Assembly (NCBI RefSeq): GCF_900109345.1
Contig: NZ_FNZN01000014.1
Location: 1-64,000 of the forward strand
DNA: 64,000 nt
DNA from: Maribacter orientalis
GTDB taxonomy: Bacteria; Bacteroidota; Bacteroidia; Flavobacteriales; Flavobacteriaceae
Direction of reading: 5' to 3'
Part shown: one piece after another, positions 57,114-64,000 of the stretch
Position numbering within the stretch: the first letter of the stretch is position 1
Layout: each line of letters begins with the position of its first letter
Translations under genes and position numbers: made by a program
Notes under the pieces: model-generated
Seen by the model: only the letters and a program-made list of their open reading frames with translations
The model's database searches: none
Told to the model about the DNA's origin: nothing

Positions 57114-59336
57114 TTAAACAGTGATACTTTGAGCAAGCAATAAGTTTAATTGTTTGCCGAAATAGAGCATGGCTTTAATTTCCTTAACACTTAACAATCT
57201 TTCTTTTTTCATGATTAAAATAGAATCTCCATTGGTTTCAATGTGATAATACGGATTGCTTTCTAAAAACAGTATTAATTCGTCGGTAAACAAATTTTGT
57301 ATTTCATCTTGATCTTCACCACTTAAGAAAAAGCGTTTGTTAAAATCTGGATGATTTTCTAAGTGAATGTCTTTTAAGCCTGCCAAACCATAGATGAAAT
57401 CTAAAAGGCCTTCTTTATCCAAAGTAAATACAGGTATGGGTCGCGTTACCTTAATATGCAATATCGTAGTTTTTACAACTTCTCGCGCAATGAATTCACC
57501 TTCACTAAACTCGATATCAAATAGGTGAAATGTTTTTGTTTCATCATATAAACTATTGTAGAAAAATGGCACTTTTCTAGTTCTAAAAAAAATAAACTTA
57601 TTTAGAAATTTGGTTTTCTTTGATCTATTGGGGGCGTAAGACCATTTATACTCTTTTGCCATAGATTTTAAAAGACCTTGTCTTTTTGTAAAATACTTTT
57701 CAATAGGACCAAGTTTGGTCAGTGGCAATAACTTTCGAATAGCAAATGGATGTTTTGAATCTGCACCATGTTTGTCGAACCCAATAATTTCAATACTTCC
57801 ATCTTTCTTTGAAAAGGTATCAACATAGTTTTCTAAACCCTCCATTACGGTGTGGTCTACAAAACTACATAATGAAAAATCAAGGATTACATTTTCATTT
57901 TCGGGAATAATATCTAACTTATTCTTGAGCCTATAAAAGTTTAGAAAACTAGCAAAGTACTTGACACTGATGTAATAATTACCTGCATCTTTTTCTTTAA
58001 ACATTAAAATGTTAGGCTTGACCAAATGATTTACGAACAATGAGACACTCTTATTCAATACTACATGAATTAAAAAGGTCACTAAGATACCCATGGCTAT
58101 GCCAGTAATAAGATTGGTAAATAAGGTTGTTAATAGCGTTGCTAAAAAAATCAGTATCTGTTCTTTTCCTATTTGTGCAATCTTCGAGAAATTTTTTGGT
58201 GTTGCGAGCTTATAACCAGTATATACAAGAATTGCCGCTAAAGCCGCTAAAGGTATTCGTCTCAATTGATCTTGAAAAAGAAGCACGAATATGACAAGAA
58301 AAAGAGCATGGAAAAAATTAGCAGATCTATTGGTCGCACTATTGTTCACGTTAACTGAACTTCTTGCAATAACGGTCACCACATTTAAACCACCCACTAA
58401 ACCACTTAGGCTAGTAGCTAAACCAAGGGCTTTTAGGTCTTTATTTACATTTGATCTTCTTCGTTGGGAATCAAGTTTATCTACCGCTTTAATGCTTAAT
58501 AATGATTCTATACTTGCGATTAAAGTAATCGCCAAAACAGTCATTATAAAATCTAGCTCCAACGCTTTTGAAAAATTGGGAAATGCTAAATTGGAGAGAA
58601 CATTATCGGGGATATTTACTAAAAATTTATCTTTTAAGGGATATGGAAGATTTAGCGAAACAAAAATATAACTTAAGCTTACCGATAAAATTAAAATCCA
58701 CATGGGCGCAGGAATTAGGTGTAAGTACTTATTCCTTATTTTAGAATAATTTGCCATGATAACTAGCGCAACTAAACCAATAATTGCTGCAATTAGTTCC
58801 TCTATATGGTAATTTTCATATAAGCCTAGTATACCTTCAGGTATCTGTACAAGCAAATAAACGATACTGCCATGTTCATTATTATGACCAATCATAATAT
58901 GAAATTGTTTAGCGAGAATACCCAGTCCTATAGCAGCTAACATACCTTCAATAGCAGATGCGGGAAAGAAATCTGCTAACCTACCCATTTTTAGAAACCC
59001 AAGAATAAGCATGAGAATACCAGAAAAAACAATTGCTGCAAGCGTAAATAAATATCCCTCATATAAGTCACCACCTCCTAAAGTTGTTATAGCGCCTAAT
59101 AGAACGATTACTAAACCATTTCCAGGTCCGGTAATAGTTACATTAGAGCCCCCTAAAAGAGAAACTACAATTCCACCAACGACAGCTGCAATAATACCGG
59201 AAATTGGAGGCGCCTCACTTGCCAAGGCTAACCCAAGACCTAAGGGTAGTGCAATAAGAGACACCACAAAACCAGAGAATAAATTCTTGGGAAGTGAACC
59301 AATGAATGTTGAGGTTTTCTTTTTTTTGGCTGTCAA
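57114..59336 (-). CDS. SulP-family (SLC26) anion transporter with STAS domain and C-terminal extension
   Basis: 740 residues. The membrane domain (about 12-430, 12-14 helices) carries the family signature GLGLALASEAPPISG, and SNVTITGPGNGLVIVLL forms the substrate-binding half-helix. ASIESLLSIKAVDKLD marks the second. A STAS domain follows (about 455-560; NVILDFSLCSFVDHTVMEGL). Beyond it lies an extension of about 170 residues (570-740) that I do not recognise. Transported anions could be bicarbonate or sulfate. The start is 2 nt after the stop of the universal-stress gene, so the pair is one transcript and may respond jointly to stress. Confidence 0.9.
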   Translation of the reverse strand: MTAKKKKTSTFIGSLPKNLFSGFVVSLIALPLGLGLALASEAPPISGIIAAVVGGIVVSLLGGSNVTITGPGNGLVIVLLGAITTLGGGDLYEGYLFTLAAIVFSGILMLILGFLKMGRLADFFPASAIEGMLAAIGLGILAKQFHIMIGHNNEHGSIVYLLVQIPEGILGLYENYHIEELIAAIIGLVALVIMANYSKIRNKYLHLIPAPMWILILSVSLSYIFVSLNLPYPLKDKFLVNIPDNVLSNLAFPNFSKALELDFIMTVLAITLIASIESLLSIKAVDKLDSQRRRSNVNKDLKALGLATSLSGLVGGLNVVTVIARSSVNVNNSATNRSANFFHALFLVIFVLLFQDQLRRIPLAALAAILVYTGYKLATPKNFSKIAQIGKEQILIFLATLLTTLFTNLITGIAMGILVTFLIHVVLNKSVSLFVNHLVKPNILMFKEKDAGNYYISVKYFASFLNFYRLKNKLDIIPENENVILDFSLCSFVDHTVMEGLENYVDTFSKKDGSIEIIGFDKHGADSKHPFAIRKLLPLTKLGPIEKYFTKRQGLLKSMAKEYKWSYAPNRSKKTKFLNKFIFFRTRKVPFFYNSLYDETKTFHLFDIEFSEGEFIAREVVKTTILHIKVTRPIPVFTLDKEGLLDFIYGLAGLKDIHLENHPDFNKRFFLSGEDQDEIQNLFTDELILFLESNPYYHIETNGDSILIMKKERLLSVKEIKAMLYFGKQLNLLLAQSITV

Positions 59337-59338
59337 AT

Positions 59339-60211
59339 CTATTTTCTAACAATTAATAAATCGGTTGGTAAATCAGATAAAATGTATTCTATGTCATGTG
59401 GAAAAATTCGGTCCCAAATACTAGTTTTCATAGGGGCATTCATTACTAAAAGATCAGCTCTGGCTATTTCGGCATAATGCCCAATTGAATACCCTCTTTT
59501 TCCAAATATACTTTGCGTTTTAACATTTATATTTTGAGTGATATTTTTAGGTAAGTTGGAAACAATATTTTTTACCCTAGATTCTTCTCTATGCCTCAGC
59601 CGTTGTTTAATAATATTCGCTTTTTTTAATGAGCGGTCATCTTCAACAGTAACATGTATCTCCTTTGGCAAAATTTCCTCAACTATGGTGATTTGTTGTG
59701 CACCAAGTAAACTAGAAAAATAAAAGGCATGTTCAATGGCCATTGGGGTATCTGGAGCATCTAGACCGTTAACCACAACGTGCTTACAAGGTACTCGTGT
59801 TTCTGATGGTTTTATTAATAATAACACAGAACAGTTTACTTTGCGCGTTAGCTTTCTAGCAATCGAGCCCACATAAAATTGAAATCTATTCTCGTGCTGC
59901 AGTGCACCCAAAATTAACAGGTCAATATTCAAATCTAAACAAGCTTTGGTTATGACAGACTCAGGATTTCCTTCTTTCCAAAGAATGTCAATAGAAAGGT
60001 CTGAATGTTTCGTTTGAGATACAATGGTATTGATCTCACTTAATTTTTCAGGAGTGTTTTTACCTACATGTAATAAAATTAATTTGCAATTTAGGAAATG
60101 GGCAATACGGGTAGATTCTAAAATATTTACCTTAAGCGAAGGTGAAAAGGCAAAGCCGAATAAAATCGATGAATATAACTTGATAAGATTCTGATTAATG
60201 GGTTGTGCCAT
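59339..60211 (-). CDS. Tandem universal stress protein
   Basis: 290 residues with two UspA-like halves. The first half (about 12-140) ends with DLLILGALQHENRFQFYVGS and LTRKVNCSVLLLI, a degenerate nucleotide-binding G-x-G-S region. The second half (about 145-288) ends ARADLLVMNAPMKTSIWDRI and DLPTDLLIVRK. Such proteins modulate partners, often transporters, in response to stress or energy status. The gene is translationally adjacent to the SulP gene (2-nt gap) and divergent from a cation/proton antiporter, hinting at a shared role in ion or pH balance. Confidence 0.88.
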   Translation of the reverse strand: MAQPINQNLIKLYSSILFGFAFSPSLKVNILESTRIAHFLNCKLILLHVGKNTPEKLSEINTIVSQTKHSDLSIDILWKEGNPESVITKACLDLNIDLLILGALQHENRFQFYVGSIARKLTRKVNCSVLLLIKPSETRVPCKHVVVNGLDAPDTPMAIEHAFYFSSLLGAQQITIVEEILPKEIHVTVEDDRSLKKANIIKQRLRHREESRVKNIVSNLPKNITQNINVKTQSIFGKRGYSIGHYAEIARADLLVMNAPMKTSIWDRIFPHDIEYILSDLPTDLLIVRK

Positions 60212-60341
60212 CCAAGATAAGGCTTAATTATAAGAAGGAAAATTGCCTATTTAATTCAGGTGATTAAGAATGCACTGCTTAGGTATAGTTTTTATGGTAA
60301 TTAATACGCTTTAATTGTTATTTTTATCCAAAATAAATAAT

Positions 60342-62201
60342 ATGTTAGAGCTTGCAGGAATCATTATATTGGGGATACTTGCTCAATGGGTAGCTTGGCG
60401 CTTAAAATTACCCGCAATTTTACCTTTAATTCTTATCGGCTTAATGGTTGGACCATTTTCTACGCTTTATACTGTCGATGGCTCTAAATTAATAGAACCG
60501 ATCTGGAATGGGGATAATGGACTTTTTCCTGGGGAGGGTTTATATTATTTTGTTTCTCTTGCAATAAGCATTATACTTTTTGAGGGCGGACTAACCCTTA
60601 AACGTTCTGAGATAAGGAGCATTGGCCCGGTAATTACTAAATTAATCACTTTAGGAAGCGTAACTACATTTTTTGGGGCAGCATTAGCGGCATATTTTCT
60701 ATTTGGTCTTTCATGGCAGTTGTGTTTTTTATTCTCGGCTTTAATTATTGTAACAGGACCTACAGTAATTACCCCAATTTTAAGAAACATTCCGCTTAAA
60801 AAAGATGTATCTGCAATTTTGAAATGGGAAGGCATTCTTATAGACCCTATCGGGGCGTTGGCAGCTGTATTGGTATATGAATTTATAAGTGTAGGCGAAG
60901 GTCAAGCATATACAATGACCGCATTAGTAGAGTTCGGTAAAATTTTATTATTCGGTTTTACGTTTGGTTTCACATTTGCACATGCCCTTACTTTTCTAAT
61001 TAAGAAGAGCTTTATACCACACTATTTACTGAATGTTGTCACACTTTCGGTAGTGTTAGGTGTTTTCGTAATGTCTGATGTTTTTGCTCATGAATCGGGT
61101 TTATTGGCCGTTGTAGTCATGGGGATGGTCATGGGAAATACAAATTTGCCCAATATTAAAGAGCTGCTCTATTTTAAGGAATCTTTGAGTATTCTTCTAA
61201 TTTCAATATTATTTATATTACTAGCAGCTAATATCAATATTGCAGATCTAGAATTAATATATACGTGGAAAACCGTGGCCTTATTCTTATCTATTGTATT
61301 ACTAATTAGGCCGCTTGGTGTTTTTCTTAGTTCTATTGGCTCAAATTTAAAACTTAACGAGAAACTATTTATTAGCTGGGTAGGCCCTAGAGGTATTGTT
61401 GCTGCTGGTATAGCTTCACTTTTTGGATCTAAGCTATTATCAAGAGGAGAGCCAGGTGCAGAGTACATTACTCCTTTGGTGTTTATGATTGTTTTAGGCA
61501 CAGTTCTATTGAATGCCACAACTGCTCGATTGTTTGCAAAATTAATAGGGGTCTTTCTTAAAAAATCAGAAGGTATATTGATTTTGGGAGCATCAAAAGC
61601 CTCAAGGTTAATAGGCTCATATTTACATCAGAATGATCGACATGTCGTTTTGATAGATAATAATCAATCAAATATAGATAAGGCCAATAAATTAGGATTG
61701 GAAGCCATTTCGGCAAACATTTATTCTGATAGTTTAACGGATAATATAGAACTAAGCGATATTGGATATTTAATGGCGCTTACAGGTAATTCTGATATCA
61801 ACAAATACGCCATCAATAAATTTCAAGATATATTTGGGGAAAACGGTTCTTTTAGGTTGGTCGATGCAGATGAAATGTCTGACCCAGAAAATAATCCTAA
61901 AGAAGGGCTATTTTCCCATACAGTTGATTTTATTAAACTAACTGAAGCATCTAGAAAGTATCCGGCAATACATGAAATTAAACTTCACGATACGGAACAT
62001 TACGAAGGGTTGATAGAAATCACCAAGGCCGACGCTGACATTGTACCTTTATTTCTTAAAAATCCTGAAGGGGATATAGAAATAATTACAGCCTTCAGCA
62101 AAGATTTTACTGATATAAAGGAAGGCTACAAATTAGTTTATTTGGGCAAAATATTTCCGTCTGAAAGTCAAGAAAAAGAAAGTGTTAAAGAAATTTCTTA
62201 A
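60342..62201 (+). CDS. CPA-type cation:proton antiporter with TrkA-N domain
   Basis: 619 residues. The membrane part (about 1-400, 12-13 helices) shows [17 protein letters not shown], the helix-4-like [16 protein letters not shown] and the transport-site Asp in [31 protein letters not shown] is a conserved late helix. A Rossmann TrkA-N domain follows (about 415-530; [18 protein letters not shown]), then a TrkA-C-like end. This layout resembles NhaP/KefB-type Na+(K+)/H+ antiporters gated by nucleotides. The frame is open from 60315, but ATG at 60342 ([12 protein letters not shown]) fits the family start. The stop overlaps the end of lepA by 4 nt. Confidence 0.9.
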   Translation: MLELAGIIILGILAQWVAWRLKLPAILPLILIGLMVGPFSTLYTVDGSKLIEPIWNGDNGLFPGEGLYYFVSLAISIILFEGGLTLKRSEIRSIGPVITKLITLGSVTTFFGAALAAYFLFGLSWQLCFLFSALIIVTGPTVITPILRNIPLKKDVSAILKWEGILIDPIGALAAVLVYEFISVGEGQAYTMTALVEFGKILLFGFTFGFTFAHALTFLIKKSFIPHYLLNVVTLSVVLGVFVMSDVFAHESGLLAVVVMGMVMGNTNLPNIKELLYFKESLSILLISILFILLAANINIADLELIYTWKTVALFLSIVLLIRPLGVFLSSIGSNLKLNEKLFISWVGPRGIVAAGIASLFGSKLLSRGEPGAEYITPLVFMIVLGTVLLNATTARLFAKLIGVFLKKSEGILILGASKASRLIGSYLHQNDRHVVLIDNNQSNIDKANKLGLEAISANIYSDSLTDNIELSDIGYLMALTGNSDINKYAINKFQDIFGENGSFRLVDADEMSDPENNPKEGLFSHTVDFIKLTEASRKYPAIHEIKLHDTEHYEGLIEITKADADIVPLFLKNPEGDIEIITAFSKDFTDIKEGYKLVYLGKIFPSESQEKESVKEIS

Positions 62202-63994
62202 TCGTTCAGTTTAAGTACGGCCATAAAGGCCTCTTGAGGTATTTCTACATTACCGACTTGACGCATACGCTTTTTACCTTTCTTCTGTTTCTCCAAAAGT
62301 TTTCTTTTACGGGAGATATCACCACCATAACATTTGGCGGTTACATCTTTACGTAATGCTTTAATAGTTTCTCTAGAAATAATTTTAGAGCCTATGGCCG
62401 CTTGAATAGGAATATCGAATTGTTGTCTTGGTATAAGTTCTTTTAATTTTTCACACATTTTTTTACCAATGGTAGCAGCATTATCAGCATGTATCAACGC
62501 GGAAAGTGCATCTACCGTTTGTGCGTTCAATAATATATCGACACGAACCAATTTAGATTCTCTCATGCCAATTGGCGTGTAATCGAAAGAAGCATAGCCT
62601 TTAGATACCGTTTTTAGGCGGTCATAGAAGTCGAAAACAATTTCTGCCAAGGGCATATCAAAGTTAAGCTCAACACGCTCTGTAGTTAAATAGGTTTGAT
62701 TCGTAATCTGTCCTCTTTTTTCAATACAAAGAGACATAACGTTACCTACGAAATCAGCTTTAGTAATTATGGTAGCTTTAATATATGGCTCTTCAACACG
62801 GTCTATGGTTGATGGGTCTGGCAAATCGCTCGGATTATTGACAATCATTGGAACCTGTGGGTCCTTACGAGTAAAGGCGTGGTAGCTAACGTTGGGTACC
62901 GTAGTAATCACGGTCATATCAAACTCACGCTCTAAACGTTCTTGAATGATTTCCATGTGAAGCATGCCCAAGAACCCACAACGAAAACCAAAACCTAGCG
63001 CAGCACTACTTTCTGCAGCAAAGACCAAAGAGGCATCGTTCAATTGTAATTTTTCCATAGAAGACCTCAACTCTTCAAAATCTTCGGTATCTACGGGGTA
63101 AATACCAGCAAATACCATTGGCTTCACATCTTCAAATCCTGCAATTGGGTTTGTGGTTGGGTGTGCAGAATCGGTAATTGTATCACCCACTTTCACTTCA
63201 CGTGCATCTTTAATGCCCGTAATCAAATACCCTACATCACCAGCCTTAATTTCCTTTTTAGGTTGTTGCGTTAATTTTAAAGTTCCTACCTCATCGGCAA
63301 AGTAACTTTTATCAGTTGCAACGAATTTTATCTTCTGTCCTTTTTTAATAGAACCGTTCACGACTCTAAAGTAGGTTTCAACACCTCTGAATGGATTATA
63401 AACAGAATCAAAGACAAGCGCCTGTAATGCTTCGTCTGGATTTCCTTTTGGCGCAGGAACTCGCTCAATTATTGCACTTAAAATTTCTTCGATTCCAAGA
63501 CCTGTTTTCGCACTTGCCGGTATAACATCTTCTGCTTTACAGCCCAAAAGGTCAACGATATCATCTGTAACTTCTTCTGGGCTAGCACTTGGTAAATCGA
63601 CCTTATTTAAAACAGGTATAATCTCAAGGTCATTTTCTAAAGCCAGGTAAAGGTTAGAAATAGTCTGTGCTTGTATACTTTGTGCCGCATCTACAACCAA
63701 TAACGCACCTTCACAGGCCGCAATAGATCTAGAAACTTCATATGAAAAATCTACGTGACCAGGAGTGTCGATCAAGTTTAGAATATATTGTTCACCCTTA
63801 TAGGTGTAGTCCATTTGTATGGCGTGACTTTTTATAGTGATACCACGCTCTCTTTCAAGATCCATACTATCTAATAATTGCTCCTTTTTCTCTCGATCGG
63901 TAACCGAACCTGTAAACTCTAACAGTCGGTCGGCCAAGGTGCTTTTACCATGGTCAATATGTGCAATAATGCAGAAATTTCTAATGTTTTTCAT
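62198..63994 (-). CDS. lepA: Elongation factor 4 (LepA)
   Basis: 598 residues, full length. A ribosome-associated GTPase that affects translation under stress and 30S biogenesis. GTPase motifs are [10 protein letters not shown] (G1), RGITI (G2), DTPGHVDF (G3) and NKVD (G4). EF-G-like domains follow, with the LepA-specific C-terminal domain at the end ([20 protein letters not shown]). The ATG at 63994 is complete, with only 6 nt of sequence beyond it, so its promoter and upstream neighbour lie outside the window. It converges with the antiporter gene, overlapping by 4 nt. Confidence 0.98.
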   Translation of the reverse strand: MKNIRNFCIIAHIDHGKSTLADRLLEFTGSVTDREKKEQLLDSMDLERERGITIKSHAIQMDYTYKGEQYILNLIDTPGHVDFSYEVSRSIAACEGALLVVDAAQSIQAQTISNLYLALENDLEIIPVLNKVDLPSASPEEVTDDIVDLLGCKAEDVIPASAKTGLGIEEILSAIIERVPAPKGNPDEALQALVFDSVYNPFRGVETYFRVVNGSIKKGQKIKFVATDKSYFADEVGTLKLTQQPKKEIKAGDVGYLITGIKDAREVKVGDTITDSAHPTTNPIAGFEDVKPMVFAGIYPVDTEDFEELRSSMEKLQLNDASLVFAAESSAALGFGFRCGFLGMLHMEIIQERLEREFDMTVITTVPNVSYHAFTRKDPQVPMIVNNPSDLPDPSTIDRVEEPYIKATIITKADFVGNVMSLCIEKRGQITNQTYLTTERVELNFDMPLAEIVFDFYDRLKTVSKGYASFDYTPIGMRESKLVRVDILLNAQTVDALSALIHADNAATIGKKMCEKLKELIPRQQFDIPIQAAIGSKIISRETIKALRKDVTAKCYGGDISRKRKLLEKQKKGKKRMRQVGNVEIPQEAFMAVLKLND

Positions 63995-64000
63995 AGCGGT

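Overview
The window is chromosomal DNA from a gliding-type member of the Bacteroidota, most likely a marine Flavobacteriaceae. It is AT-rich, Shine-Dalgarno sequences are almost absent, and several promoters carry the Bacteroidota -7 element TAnnTTTG. Type IX secretion (T9SS) proteins, a C-terminal gliding/T9SS sorting domain, DUF4175, a head-GIN protein and many lipoproteins point the same way. No insertion sequence, prophage, CRISPR array, tRNA or rRNA was found.

Layout. 1-6178 (minus) is the first 2059 codons of a giant SprB-like surface protein that runs off the left edge. 6179-7867 has no intact gene. 7868-12236 (minus) is a two-gene operon: a T9SS type-B cargo protein and a PorP/SprF protein carrying tandem SPOR-like domains. 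The giant gene and this operon share a spaced upstream element. 12462-20706 holds glnS, a stomatin-like protein, a VOC protein, katG, a PepSY-TM protein, rlmF and an ACT-domain protein. 20737-29822 holds gltX, DUF4175, ybeY, mnmG, a methyltransferase and a Skp-like lipoprotein; two perfect parS-type palindromes flank mnmG. 29872-35155 holds a LysE-type exporter, a head-GIN protein, rnr, a 640-bp AT-rich gap, rpiB and a GNAT protein.

35204-37493 (minus) is a probable type II restriction-modification locus: a C5 cytosine methyltransferase, an overlapping PD-(D/E)XK-like protein, and a second nuclease-like small protein. 37550-45541 is envelope and secreted catabolism: NlpC/P60 lipoprotein, PQQ dehydrogenase with cytochrome c domain, S10 carboxypeptidase, DUF5009 membrane protein, PIG-L deacetylase and DUF1080 lipoprotein. 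45549-52061 (minus) holds an S41 protease, rnpA, an M1 aminopeptidase, an S8 lipoprotein protease and an MBL hydrolase. 52169-56765 is a seven-PAS histidine kinase with a stand-alone receiver. 57114-62201 is ion transport: SulP transporter, double universal stress protein and a CPA-type antiporter with a TrkA-N domain. lepA closes the window.

The two signals I rate highest are not genes. One is the shared promoter architecture (ACAAATAT, then two TGTTGT repeats 21 bp apart) upstream of the giant adhesin and of the cargo-PorP operon. The other is the parS pair around mnmG, which suggests an origin-proximal chromosomal position.
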